Shown one piece after another: positions 1-8,843 of a stretch of DNA of 64,000 bases. Numbering within the stretch: position 1 is the first letter of the stretch; each line of letters begins with the position of its first letter. Made by a program: the position numbers and the translations under genes. The notes under the pieces are model-generated. The model ran no database searches. It was not told the DNA's origin and saw only the letters and a program-made list of their open reading frames with translations. Source of the stretch: Anaerostipes butyraticus (lineage in GTDB: Bacteria > Bacillota > Clostridia > Lachnospirales > Lachnospiraceae). The stretch lies in NCBI RefSeq assembly GCF_016586355.1, contig NZ_BLYI01000043.1, positions 62,001 through 126,000 on the forward strand, written 5' to 3'.

Positions 1-75
1 TACATAAATAAAAATAACCAGGAAAACGATCATTCCGATATTCCATCGAATTCTTCTTTTCCTTTTTTTTGCCAT
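1..75 (-). CDS. Membrane protein, N-terminal fragment (runs off left edge)
   Basis: An ATG at 75 lies directly after the TAG stop of the radical SAM gene, with GGAGGATGGAG upstream as ribosome binding site. The 25 visible codons encode a strongly basic start (MAKKRKRR) followed by a hydrophobic stretch (WNIGMIVFLVIFIYV), which looks like an N-in signal anchor. The rest lies outside the window. The spacing indicates translation coupled to the upstream gene. The family cannot be named from this fragment. Confidence 0.6.
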   Translation of the reverse strand, partial: MAKKRKRRIRWNIGMIVFLVIFIYV

Positions 76-1020
76 CTACTCCATCCTCCATCTGCCAAGG
101 GCCGATCCATTCAGATAATCACATTTGCAGCCCTGAACATATCCGCCTTCTTCCATCTTCTGTTCAAACAAATCCCTCAGTTTCCACCAGCTGACTCCCC
201 AGTTGGAAAAACCTGCGTCTTCTTTCGGAACCCTGCTGAACAGTCTCTCAATCACCATATCACTGCGGACATAACAGATGAATGCCGTCAGTCGGTCAAG
301 ATATTCTTCTTTGGAACACAGGGTTATTTTACCATGTTCAAAATCCTGATACAACCTGGAGCCCTTCGGAACATACAAAGAATGCAGCTTGACGCTCCGG
401 ATCGGAAGAGCCGATAAAATCTTTGCCGTCTCAATCGAATCTTCCAGGGTATCTCCCGGAAGATTTAAAATAATATGAGTGCAGATATCAAACCCATAAG
501 GAGCTGTCATTAAAACAGCATCCAGATACTCTGCCAGTGTATGTCCCCGGTTGATCTGTCTCAGCGTATGATAATTGACTGTCTGCAGTCCATACTCCAA
601 AGTAATCTTCAGATTACAGGTCCGGGCCGTTTCTTCCAGCACATCCAGATAATCCTTCCTGATGCAGTCCGGCCTGGTTGATACAGAAATCCCTACAATA
701 TCTTCTACGCCGGCCGCCTCCTGAAGATAGTTTCGAAACTGCTCCAGCGGAAGAAAGGTATTTGTATAATTTTGAAAATATGCAATAAATTTTCCCGCAT
801 GATATTTTGCGGAAATCTTCTCTTTTGTCTTCCTTAACTGTTCCCGGACAGGAACCTGCGCATCCATCGCCTCAAATCCGGTTCCTGCTCCCCCGCAGAA
901 GCTGCACCCGTAGCTGTCTATCCGGTTAGGGCAGGTTACCGGAATATTCAAAGGAAGCTTGTACACTTTTTCTCCGTATAATTCTTTTAAATAACTGCTG
1001 TATGTCCGATATCGTTCCAT
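76..1020 (-). CDS. Radical SAM protein, YtqA/YhcC (TIGR01212) family
   Basis: A 314-residue radical SAM protein of the YhcC/YtqA type, close to the Elp3 radical SAM core. The iron-sulfur cysteines appear as C30, C39 and C42 in a CX8CX2C arrangement (CPNRIDSYGCSFC), the family's variant of the usual CX3CX2C. The chain continues through a TIM-barrel-like region with FAYFQNYTNT-type and STRPDCI motifs. The substrate is unknown; a tRNA or other RNA modification role has been suggested for the family. ATG at 1020 is preferred over GTG at 1023. It shares one base with the dacF stop (TGATG), so the two genes are probably translationally coupled. Confidence 0.85.
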   Translation of the reverse strand: MERYRTYSSYLKELYGEKVYKLPLNIPVTCPNRIDSYGCSFCGGAGTGFEAMDAQVPVREQLRKTKEKISAKYHAGKFIAYFQNYTNTFLPLEQFRNYLQEAAGVEDIVGISVSTRPDCIRKDYLDVLEETARTCNLKITLEYGLQTVNYHTLRQINRGHTLAEYLDAVLMTAPYGFDICTHIILNLPGDTLEDSIETAKILSALPIRSVKLHSLYVPKGSRLYQDFEHGKITLCSKEEYLDRLTAFICYVRSDMVIERLFSRVPKEDAGFSNWGVSWWKLRDLFEQKMEEGGYVQGCKCDYLNGSALGRWRME

Positions 1021-1997
1021 CACTTATTTTCCTTTGATATTACCTGGTTCATTGTTTTATACAAAGCCGGATGATTGTCTGCCTTTAATACAATAGAAAT
1101 ATAGTCATCGCCATCTTTATTTTCTGTCAGAAGAACGAGACATGCTCCTGCTTCCGTTGTCGTTCCTGTTTTTCCTCCTACCAGAGAAATCTGATTTGGA
1201 AGCGCGTATTCTCCTGTCAGATATTCATCCGTAGAGGACATATCATAAGCCTGCAAATTTCCGGAAGCGTTTTTGTACTCAATATAACTGCTTGCCTTTG
1301 AAGCAATATCGAAATATTCATTATGCTTTACTACCTCTTTGAAAATCAGATACAGGTCATAGGCTGTCGTATAATGATCTTCCTCATGAAGGCCGTGGGG
1401 ATTGGCAAAATGTGTTCCTGTCGCTCCCAGTTCTTTTGCCCTCTCATTCATCATATCCACGAACTTATCCTCACTTCCTGCGACTGCTTCCGCGAGAGCC
1501 ACAGCAGCGTCATTGGCTGACATAACAATCAGTCCATTAAGCAGAGATTCAACCGTAATCTTATCTCCCTTTTTCAGATGCATGGCAACCGCGGCGCTGT
1601 CATCAAAAGTAATATCATGCTTGATCGTCACCTCAGTGTCCAGATCCAGATTTTCCAAAACCAGAAGCGCTGTCATGATCTTGGTCGTACTTGCCGGATA
1701 AGTCCGGTCAAAAATATTCTGGCTGACAACCATCTCATTGGTCTCGTTATTGACCAGAAGCACCTCTTTGGCATTATCGTATTCTGTTTTTTGGGTATCC
1801 TCTTTTGAAACAACCGCTGCCTGAGAAGCTCTGGTTTCCCATCGGCTTGTCAGCACCTTGTCTTTAATTTCAAATTTATTTTTCTCAAAGTGCGTGTCAT
1901 ATGATGGATCCAGGTTCACCACCCGGTCTGCCAGACTGCATCCCGGAAGAAAGATCATCAAAAATGACATGCAGCAACAAATTATCTTTTTCTTCAT
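1020..1997 (-). CDS. D-alanyl-D-alanine carboxypeptidase (S11), predicted lipoprotein
   Basis: A 325-residue penicillin-binding DD-carboxypeptidase of the DacF/DacA class, which trims the terminal D-Ala from peptidoglycan stem peptides outside the cell. All three active-site motifs are visible: S103-T-T-K106, S160-A-N162 and K276-T-G. The N-terminus MKKK followed by a hydrophobic run ends in the lipobox LPGC at C20, so it is predicted to be a lipoprotein. The chain stops about 50 residues after KTG and has no long C-terminal amphipathic anchor domain, as would fit lipid anchoring. It lies 36 bp after mgsA with a terminator between them, and no clear promoter or Shine-Dalgarno is visible in that gap. 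Confidence 0.88.
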   Translation of the reverse strand: MKKKIICCCMSFLMIFLPGCSLADRVVNLDPSYDTHFEKNKFEIKDKVLTSRWETRASQAAVVSKEDTQKTEYDNAKEVLLVNNETNEMVVSQNIFDRTYPASTTKIMTALLVLENLDLDTEVTIKHDITFDDSAAVAMHLKKGDKITVESLLNGLIVMSANDAAVALAEAVAGSEDKFVDMMNERAKELGATGTHFANPHGLHEEDHYTTAYDLYLIFKEVVKHNEYFDIASKASSYIEYKNASGNLQAYDMSSTDEYLTGEYALPNQISLVGGKTGTTTEAGACLVLLTENKDGDDYISIVLKADNHPALYKTMNQVISKENK

Positions 1998-2009
1998 ATG
2001 CTTTTTTGC

Positions 2010-2034
2010 AAAAAAAGACCGTCCGTCGACAGTC
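2010..2034 (-). terminator. Intrinsic terminator after mgsA
   Basis: On the minus strand GACTGTC, a GACG loop and GACGGTC form a 7-bp stem with one G-U pair, followed by TTTTTTT. The stem begins at the mgsA stop codon. It should end the radC-mre-min-rodA-mgsA transcript, or attenuate it before dacF. Confidence 0.7.
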
Positions 2035-2426
2035 TATTTATACATGTTCCTCCAATCTAAGTCTCCTCTGTCTAATGCAAGTATCAAAACTTCCGCTGTC
2101 GGCAGGTTTGTGGCACATGGTATATTATATTTATCACAGAGACTCAGCACATTGTAAAAATCAGGAGTCCGTTTCTGATTCGCCGGATCCTGCAGAAAAA
2201 TCAAAAGATCGATCTCATTGTTTGAAATTTTTGAACCCATCTGCTGCATGCCCCCAAAATGTCCGATCAGAAGCTTATGGATTTTCAGATTGGTTACTTC
2301 CTCAATCACACGTCCCGTGGTTCCTGTCGCATAAAGTTTATGCTTTCTCAGGATATCCTGGTACGCAATACATAAATTCTGCATCAGATTCTTTTTACCG
2401 TCATGAGCCACTAATCCTACATTCAT
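2034..2426 (-). CDS. mgsA: Methylglyoxal synthase family protein, catalytic Asp replaced
   Basis: A 130-residue protein of the methylglyoxal synthase fold, which converts dihydroxyacetone phosphate to methylglyoxal and phosphate. Family landmarks are present: LVAHD near the N-terminus, YATGTTGR at 32-39, IDLLIFLQDP, and IPCATNLPTAE. The usual GGDQQ active-site signature reads GGMQQ here, with M60 where the family's essential aspartate (Asp71 of the E. coli enzyme) is expected. Catalysis is therefore doubtful. The gene is 10 bp after rodA with a good AGGAGG site and closes a cell-shape operon. The fold assignment is firm and the activity is not. Confidence 0.8.
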   Translation of the reverse strand: MNVGLVAHDGKKNLMQNLCIAYQDILRKHKLYATGTTGRVIEEVTNLKIHKLLIGHFGGMQQMGSKISNNEIDLLIFLQDPANQKRTPDFYNVLSLCDKYNIPCATNLPTAEVLILALDRGDLDWRNMYK

Positions 2427-2435
2427 ATGATCCTC

Positions 2436-3551
2436 CTAATATCTGTTTCCTTGCAAATTAATATTTAACAGCAGTCCTATACATATGGACGCCGACAAAA
2501 CGGAACTTAAGCCATAGCTGATAAACGGAAGCGGAAGCCCCGTATTCGGCATAACGCCTGTCGCAACGCCGATATTGATAAAAGACTGAAATCCCATATA
2601 GCTGGCAATTCCAATCGCAACTAACATGCCTTCCCGATTATCTGCTTTTCTGGCAATCTGAATACACTGCATTACCAGAACCAGCAGCACTATGATCACG
2701 ATTACACATCCTACAAATCCAAATTCCTCTCCTACCACAGAGAAAATAAAGTCAGTCTGCTGTTCGGATACCAGATTAACATCGCTGGAAGATACATCGG
2801 ATATAGTATTGCTTCCAAATCCTTTTCCAAACAGACCGCCGGATCCGATGGCCATTACTGAATTATTTGTCTGCAAAGCTGTGGAATTGGCATAATCTTC
2901 CGGATGCAGAAAAGACATAATTCGCTCTACCTGATGATTCTTTAGAAGAATCTGATACGGCTGCTGCACATACCATAAAAATACTGCAAGCAGAGGAACT
3001 CCAACCGCAACGACCCTTACGATCAGCTTGGAATCCAGTCCCGCCACAAAGACCATGGCAACTACGATAAAGCAGATATCCAGAGTCGTTGACAGGTTCG
3101 GCTGCTGCAGGATCATATACAGCGGCGGCGCGCAGATAAGAATCAGTTTTCCAAGAGTTTTAGGCTTATTTAAGTCATCCTCATGCCGCATCAGAAACGC
3201 TGTGACAACAATGATCATAATAATCTTTGTAAGCTCAGAAGGCTGAAATGTTCCCAGCGGTCCGAGAGAGAACCAGCGTTTGGCATTGTTGACTTCTTTT
3301 CCAAATAAACGGACACCGATCAGAAGGATCATGTTGATCACATACAGCGGCACCGCATTTTTCGTAAAAATCTGAAAATCAATCAGTGAGACTATAACCA
3401 TAACGATCAGTCCCATGATCAGTCCCATGGCCTGTTTTGACACATAGGAGGCGTCTGCACTGTGGATGAAAATCAGTCCCATAATACCCAGAACCAGAAC
3501 ATTAATAATTAATTTGAAATTGTAATTTTTCAGTCGATAGTTTCGCAGCAT
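2436..3551 (-). CDS. rodA: RodA/FtsW/SpoVE (SEDS) peptidoglycan glycosyltransferase
   Basis: A 371-residue polytopic membrane protein of the SEDS family, which polymerises glycan strands from lipid II with a partner class B PBP. About ten hydrophobic segments are visible, together with the family signature TGLPLPFISYG close to the C-terminus and FQPSELTK in the middle. The partner is presumably the PBP2 encoded upstream in the same cluster, which favours RodA over FtsW or SpoVE. It lies 13 bp after minE, with GGAG before ATG at 3551. Confidence 0.9.
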   Translation of the reverse strand: MLRNYRLKNYNFKLIINVLVLGIMGLIFIHSADASYVSKQAMGLIMGLIVMVIVSLIDFQIFTKNAVPLYVINMILLIGVRLFGKEVNNAKRWFSLGPLGTFQPSELTKIIMIIVVTAFLMRHEDDLNKPKTLGKLILICAPPLYMILQQPNLSTTLDICFIVVAMVFVAGLDSKLIVRVVAVGVPLLAVFLWYVQQPYQILLKNHQVERIMSFLHPEDYANSTALQTNNSVMAIGSGGLFGKGFGSNTISDVSSSDVNLVSEQQTDFIFSVVGEEFGFVGCVIVIIVLLVLVMQCIQIARKADNREGMLVAIGIASYMGFQSFINIGVATGVMPNTGLPLPFISYGLSSVLSASICIGLLLNINLQGNRY

Positions 3552-3564
3552 CTCTTACTCCATG

Positions 3565-3825
3565 TCATTTCTTCAGTTCCCGAATCGGAATATTGGCATA
3601 CAATGCCGGGCCTTCCGTTTCGTCATGATTTTGTGTGATCTGAATGTCTAACCCCTCGGAATCAATTTCCATATATTTTGAAATCACCTTGATAATATCG
3701 TTCTTGATCAGTTCCATTGTCTCTGGTGAACAATTGGAACGGTCTGAAACAAGCAGCAGTTTCAGACGATCTTTTGCGACCTCCCCTGAACTTTTCTTTT
3801 TAAAAAAATTGTCAAATATTCCCAT
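3565..3825 (-). CDS. minE: Cell division topological specificity factor MinE
   Basis: An 86-residue MinE, close to the usual family length. The N-terminal stretch MGIFDNFFKKK is the short amphipathic membrane-targeting segment. It is followed by AKDRLKLLLVSDR, the MinD-binding region, and a C-terminal topological specificity domain. MinE stimulates the MinD ATPase and restricts MinCD to the poles. It directly follows minD in the same operon, so this organism carries a MinCDE-type system. Confidence 0.93.
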   Translation of the reverse strand: MGIFDNFFKKKSSGEVAKDRLKLLLVSDRSNCSPETMELIKNDIIKVISKYMEIDSEGLDIQITQNHDETEGPALYANIPIRELKK

Positions 3826-3840
3826 ATCGTTTTCTCCCCT

Positions 3841-4626
3841 TTACTTCTTAAATACATTTGCAAGCTTCTGGAAGAACGTAGGTCCTGTAATCTCCATAAA
3901 CGGTACATTTTCTCCCATCACTCTGCGGCAGATATTTGCATAGGCTTTTCCCGCAGGTGTATTGGTGCCAACCAGCGGTTCTCCCTGATTTGTGGAAATA
4001 ACGATATTTTCATCATCCGGAACAACTCCGATCAGATCAATGGCCAGAATATCCAGCACATCCTCTTTGGAAAGCATATCGCCCCGGTTGACCATATCCA
4101 TACGGATCCTGTTGATCACAAGATCGATCTTATGTATCTCATTGGCTTCCAGAAGACCAATAATCCGGTCAGCATCACGGATGGCAGACACCTCCGGTGT
4201 CGTTACGATGATCGCACGATCCGCTCCGGAAATCGCATTCTTAAATCCCTGCTCAATTCCTGCCGGACAATCCAGAATGATATAATCAAACTCATCTCTC
4301 AGTTCATCCACCAGTTTTTCCATCTGTTCCGGATTTACAGATGTCTTGTCCCTGGTCTGGGCTGACGGCAGCAAAAACAGATTCGGATACTTTTTATCCT
4401 TGATCAGCGCCTGCTTCATACGACAGTTTCCTTCGATCACATCTACAAGATTGTATACAATTCGATTCTCAAGTCCCATAACTACATCCAGATTTCTAAG
4501 ACCGATATCCGTATCGATCAAAACAACCTTCTTTCCTTCTTTTGCGAGACCCGTCCCCACATTTGCCGTGGTCGTAGTCTTGCCAACTCCGCCTTTTCCA
4601 GATGTAATAACAATCACTTCACTCAT
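3841..4626 (-). CDS. minD: Septum site-determining ATPase MinD
   Basis: A 261-residue deviant-Walker ParA-family ATPase that binds membrane when ATP-loaded and recruits MinC. The motif GKGGVGKT occupies residues 10-17, and DTDIGLRNLD and DCPAGIE follow as switch regions. The C-terminus FFQKLANVFKK is the amphipathic membrane-targeting helix. ATG at 4626 (MSEVIVITSGK) is chosen because GGAGG precedes it by 8 bases; an in-frame ATG at 4641 overlaps that site. It follows minC by 18 bp. Confidence 0.95.
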   Translation of the reverse strand: MSEVIVITSGKGGVGKTTTTANVGTGLAKEGKKVVLIDTDIGLRNLDVVMGLENRIVYNLVDVIEGNCRMKQALIKDKKYPNLFLLPSAQTRDKTSVNPEQMEKLVDELRDEFDYIILDCPAGIEQGFKNAISGADRAIIVTTPEVSAIRDADRIIGLLEANEIHKIDLVINRIRMDMVNRGDMLSKEDVLDILAIDLIGVVPDDENIVISTNQGEPLVGTNTPAGKAYANICRRVMGENVPFMEITGPTFFQKLANVFKK

Positions 4627-4644
4627 TTCATTATCCTCCATTCC

Positions 4645-5382
4645 CTATACGGTGATTTCATTTAAGAGCGCTTTCGATATGGGCTCGATATATATATTTC
4701 CATCTTCCACAAACGCTATCTGCGCTTCCATCGGCTGGGTATCGCTCTTTCCCCTTCCGAATTTTCTCTTCTTTTTTTCTTTTTCTCCATCAGAGCATCT
4801 TGCGATGAGACCCCCAATCCTGATCTGCATCGGCTGCATGTCAAACGCCGCGATAAAAGCTCTCTCATCTCCGTCAGTTCCTGCAAAAACATTTCCTTTC
4901 GCACAGCCTAAAATGACGACATTCCCTTTTGCTTTCACTGCGGCACCCGGATTAATATCTCCGATGACGACAACACTTCCGTCAGATTCCAGGCTTTGCC
5001 CGGATCGAAGGGTTCCTTTATAGAACTGTCCTTCGCCTATCTTAACATCAGTCTGGCTTCCCTTCCGGAAATCTTCCTTCGGCCGGAGCCTTGCTTCCAC
5101 CGCCTCGCGGAACTCTGTGTCCACCAGCCGGTCATCTTCCATCACATAAGCAATCGTCAATGCGCTGTTCTGAAAGATAACATCAATCATTTCTTCCACC
5201 TGATCTGACGTCAGCCTTCTTCCTTCAATCTTAACCGCAATCTGCTTTTTGCTGTTAAAAAACTCTTTTGCCTGATGGAACTTCTCTCCAATCTTCTCGA
5301 TCAGAGAGGGAAAATCCATATTCGGATCCAACACGATCGTCAGTCCAAAATCATTTCCTTTTAACAAAACCGGACTTTTCAT
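4645..5382 (-). CDS. minC: Septum site-determining protein MinC
   Basis: A 245-residue division inhibitor that blocks FtsZ assembly away from mid-cell. The N-terminal half is the FtsZ-binding domain. The segment from about residue 105 (GTLRSGQSL, GSVVVIGDINPGA, GNVVILGCAKG) is the beta-helical MinD-binding and dimerisation domain. A short charged linker of the type EKEKKKRKFGRG lies near the C-terminus. ATG at 5382 has GAGG 7 bases upstream; the GTG at 5394 does not. It sits just after the PBP2 gene. Confidence 0.9.
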   Translation of the reverse strand: MKSPVLLKGNDFGLTIVLDPNMDFPSLIEKIGEKFHQAKEFFNSKKQIAVKIEGRRLTSDQVEEMIDVIFQNSALTIAYVMEDDRLVDTEFREAVEARLRPKEDFRKGSQTDVKIGEGQFYKGTLRSGQSLESDGSVVVIGDINPGAAVKAKGNVVILGCAKGNVFAGTDGDERAFIAAFDMQPMQIRIGGLIARCSDGEKEKKKRKFGRGKSDTQPMEAQIAFVEDGNIYIEPISKALLNEITV

Positions 5383-5400
5383 ACGATTCCTCACTCTCCA

Positions 5401-8316
5401 TTAATCTCCTGCTACACCTGAAGCTGCCTCATCGGCAGTGTTGCTATTCTTTTCAAGCTGTGCCTTCTTATCGTCATCTGCAAAATAGTAATCATAGATT
5501 CCCTTTGCCAGGGACGCTGCATTGGATGATGTATATCCGAACGGAATAACAGCAGTTACCGATATTTCCGGATTCTCATATGGTCCATAAGAAATAAACA
5601 GTGCGTGGTTCGGCCGGGTTCTGTCTTCCTGCGCCGTACCAGTCTTTCCTGCAATCTGATAATTGACTCCGCTGAAAATACTGCTTACAGAGCTGTTGGC
5701 TCCGGTTACCACCCTGCGCATTCCTGACTGCACGGCATCCCAGTACTTGCTGTCATAATTCAGCTGCCGTACTTTTTTTACCCCGTAGTTCTTCACCGTT
5801 TTTCCATTCTCATCTGTGATCTTATCCATAATGCTTAAGTTAAACACGGTTCCACGGTTGGACAATGTCGTTACATAATTAGAAATCTGACTCGGTGTAT
5901 AACTGTTGCTGCCCTGTCCGATCGCGGAACGGACACTTGACTCATCAGATACCTGAGGAGACGCCTCATCCAGCTCAATTCCTGATTTTTTGTTCAGTCC
6001 CAGCTGCGTCGCATATTTTTCCAGCAGGTCCAGACCTTCTTTACTGCTGTATGTTCCGGATTTATTCCCTAATTGATATCCTACCTCATAAAAGAAATAA
6101 TTACAAGATGCTTCTATCGCTCCAGAGACATTTTTACTTCCGTGACGGCTCGGATAAATCCAGCATTTTGCCGCCGGAGTAATTTTATCATACAATCCGG
6201 TGCAGTTTATGGTGGTTTGTGTCGTAATTACTCCCTCATTTAATCCTGCCAGCGCTACCAGAGGCTTGAAGGTGGAACCTGGCGCCGTTTTATGGTTCAG
6301 CACCTGATTATAAAGCGGTGTTGATGTGGAATTAGCCAGCTGGCGGTAATAACTGCTGTCTGTTCCATTGGACAAACGATTGCTGTCATATCCCGGATAA
6401 CTTACCATTGCCTTTACCTTCCCTGTCTTGGAATCCGTAATCACTACAGATCCTGAACATGGATCCAGTCCAAGCTGTCCCGGTGTAATCTCAAGCTTCT
6501 TCAGTTTATTATAAATAAAGGAGTAACTGCTCAGGGATCCTGACTTAAGACTGTTGTAATCGCTGTCTTTCTTCTTATCCAGCACACCCTGCTCATAAAG
6601 AAGCAGGCAGACTTCCTGTCCCGTCAGCTCTCCGGTATTGATCTTCTGTTCACATACTGTCATATTGAAATCATCCGCGTCAACCAGCGCATCTTCCACA
6701 TAATCTGCCAGTGCCTTCATGATTTCATCGGTGTCATTGTATTTGCTGCTCACATCCAGATCAGAAATGTCAATCCACTCCTGATTGACAGCGTATTTCA
6801 GAAAAGCATTCAGGCTGATCTTTCCGTTCTTCCAGTTTTTGTAAGTTGAATTATCCGTGTCAATGGAACTGCTTACCAGAACCTTGTGATCTGACAGAAG
6901 ACTGTAAACGTAATCCGCATAAGCCTGATTTTCCTCTGTTTCATCTCCATAGGCTTTATTGCTGCTTTGTATCATGGTCTTAATCTGTGAAATCGCGGAA
7001 TCTTCCAGCTTCTGTATCTTCTTATACATTTTCTTTTCATAATCCGTGGCATCGTCTCCATTCATATTTTCCAGATCGATGACACCATTTCCAATCAGAG
7101 CGTAATAAGCTTTCTTGATCGGAATCCGGACATTATCACTGTCCTTGCCTGCAGAATCAGAAGGTGTGAGCTTGGACAGCACGATCCCTGCGATCTTCCT
7201 CTCCAGCTGATTATAGACATATTCCTGCAGGTCACTGTCGATGGACAAGGTTACATTATTTCCGGTTCCTGCCTTCACAGTCTTGGATGTTTTGATTACT
7301 TTTCCTACATTGTCAACGATCAGAGTCTGGCTTCCGCTGTTTCCATGAAGATAGGTCTCGAGTTCTTTTTCGATCCCTGCTTTTCCAACCGTCTCATCAC
7401 TGGAATAATAATCGGCATCGGATTCTTCTTTTCCTTTGTTATACGTTTCCAGTTCATCTGTATTGGCCGTACCTGTGTATCCGATCACATGAGACATAGC
7501 CTCGCTGCTGTTGTAAACTCTTACAGATTTCGTGCTGATGTCGATTCCAGGAAGCTCGCTGCTTCTTTCTTCGATCTCCGCAATGCTCTTATTGCTGATT
7601 TCCGTGGCGATCGTTACCTGCATATACTGAGAATAACGGCTCTGGAATGCGCTGTAACGCACAGACATAATCTTTAACGCCTCTTCATCGGAATACTTAT
7701 CATCAATGTCAAACATTTTTCCTACTCCCGGAGATCCCATAGTTCCGCTGCGCAGATATTCGAAAACCTGTTCTGCCGTGGCATTCAGCTGCTGCTGCCT
7801 TAATTTCTTCTCATCTGCGGTAAGCCCGGACGTATTCGTTCCGATTCCGAATACATCGCGTTTGAATTTCTTCAGAGCTGAACCTGTCTCTGTAAAACGG
7901 AATTTTCCGCTTCCTGTAATTTCAATCGGGATTTCATTGATAAAATCATCTCCATTTTTTTCAAGGATCTTAATGACCTTATAAATGACTTTATTCTTTT
8001 CATAATCTTCCGATGTGTCATTCTGCCTGGCCAGATCCTTGAACTCATCATCGCTCTGGAACGTTACCGTATAGACCAGCTTATTATACGCCAGCAGTTT
8101 CCCATTGCAGTCATAGATATTTCCCCTTGTTCCGGATGTCTTAACCGTCCTTTCCACCTGATATGTAAAATCCTGCTGGTAGGATTCTCCCTGTACGATC
8201 TGAAGGACAAACACTCTGGTCACAAGGATACAAAACAGTCCTGCAAATAAAACAGTAAGCGCAAGTATCCTGTTTGATAAAATTTTCTCTACTCGTTGAT
8301 AAATTCTTCGTAACAC
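5401..8316 (-). CDS. Penicillin-binding protein 2, elongasome transpeptidase, with large insertion
   Basis: A 971-residue class B PBP that cross-links lateral-wall peptidoglycan. A single membrane anchor lies near residues 15-40, the dimerisation domain follows, then the transpeptidase with S681-T-F-K684, S737-C-N739 and K891-T-G. Typical PBP2 proteins are about 600-720 residues. The excess is mainly an acidic, Ser/Asp/Lys-rich insertion at about residues 378-618, between the LSIDSDLQ segment and SGSVVITD. The start is GTG at 8316, sharing its G with the mreD stop (TAGTG), with AAGGAG 9 bases upstream. Position within mreCD-min-rodA supports the RodA-partner role. Confidence 0.92.
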   Translation of the reverse strand: MLRRIYQRVEKILSNRILALTVLFAGLFCILVTRVFVLQIVQGESYQQDFTYQVERTVKTSGTRGNIYDCNGKLLAYNKLVYTVTFQSDDEFKDLARQNDTSEDYEKNKVIYKVIKILEKNGDDFINEIPIEITGSGKFRFTETGSALKKFKRDVFGIGTNTSGLTADEKKLRQQQLNATAEQVFEYLRSGTMGSPGVGKMFDIDDKYSDEEALKIMSVRYSAFQSRYSQYMQVTIATEISNKSIAEIEERSSELPGIDISTKSVRVYNSSEAMSHVIGYTGTANTDELETYNKGKEESDADYYSSDETVGKAGIEKELETYLHGNSGSQTLIVDNVGKVIKTSKTVKAGTGNNVTLSIDSDLQEYVYNQLERKIAGIVLSKLTPSDSAGKDSDNVRIPIKKAYYALIGNGVIDLENMNGDDATDYEKKMYKKIQKLEDSAISQIKTMIQSSNKAYGDETEENQAYADYVYSLLSDHKVLVSSSIDTDNSTYKNWKNGKISLNAFLKYAVNQEWIDISDLDVSSKYNDTDEIMKALADYVEDALVDADDFNMTVCEQKINTGELTGQEVCLLLYEQGVLDKKKDSDYNSLKSGSLSSYSFIYNKLKKLEITPGQLGLDPCSGSVVITDSKTGKVKAMVSYPGYDSNRLSNGTDSSYYRQLANSTSTPLYNQVLNHKTAPGSTFKPLVALAGLNEGVITTQTTINCTGLYDKITPAAKCWIYPSRHGSKNVSGAIEASCNYFFYEVGYQLGNKSGTYSSKEGLDLLEKYATQLGLNKKSGIELDEASPQVSDESSVRSAIGQGSNSYTPSQISNYVTTLSNRGTVFNLSIMDKITDENGKTVKNYGVKKVRQLNYDSKYWDAVQSGMRRVVTGANSSVSSIFSGVNYQIAGKTGTAQEDRTRPNHALFISYGPYENPEISVTAVIPFGYTSSNAASLAKGIYDYYFADDDKKAQLEKNSNTADEAASGVAGD

Positions 8317-8831
8317 TAGAACATACTCCTTTTCTCGCCGTCACTGATCCGCACGCTAATTGCCAAAAGTATTTTATAAAGAATCAATGCCACAATTCCG
8401 GTATATACCGCTTCCGGAATCATCACATGAATCAGATAGGTCAGGAAATGAAATCTTCCTCTCAACGCAAAGAAGAAAAAGAAGATCACAAAACTGTATA
8501 CGAGAGAGTTGACTGCCAGCAGTCCGATTGGCAGCAAAATCTCGTCTTCATAAAAGCGGGCATGAAACCATCCATTGGCATATCCGAACAAAAGGTACAG
8601 CACAGCATACTGTCCCAGCACCTCACCGGAATAAATATCGATCAGCAGCCCGCAGACAAATCCTATTACGATTCCTGTCTTTCTGCCCCGGATAAATCCC
8701 ATTGTCACCGTCAGAATCAGCAAAACATTCGGGACCACATCCGCCAGACTGAAAAACTCAAACACAGCGGTCTGAAGCAGAAAGCATATGAGAACAGCCA
8801 AAACATAAAATATCACTCTCTTTACGCTCAT
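8316..8831 (-). CDS. mreD: Rod shape-determining protein MreD
   Basis: A 171-residue integral membrane protein with about five to six hydrophobic segments. It belongs to the elongasome with MreC, RodA and PBP2. The motif GFIRGRKTGIVIGFVCGLLIDI matches the MreD core. It lies 12 bp after mreC and overlaps the PBP2 start by one base. Confidence 0.88.
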   Translation of the reverse strand: MSVKRVIFYVLAVLICFLLQTAVFEFFSLADVVPNVLLILTVTMGFIRGRKTGIVIGFVCGLLIDIYSGEVLGQYAVLYLLFGYANGWFHARFYEDEILLPIGLLAVNSLVYSFVIFFFFFALRGRFHFLTYLIHVMIPEAVYTGIVALILYKILLAISVRISDGEKRSMF

Positions 8832-8843
8832 ATCTTCCCCCTG

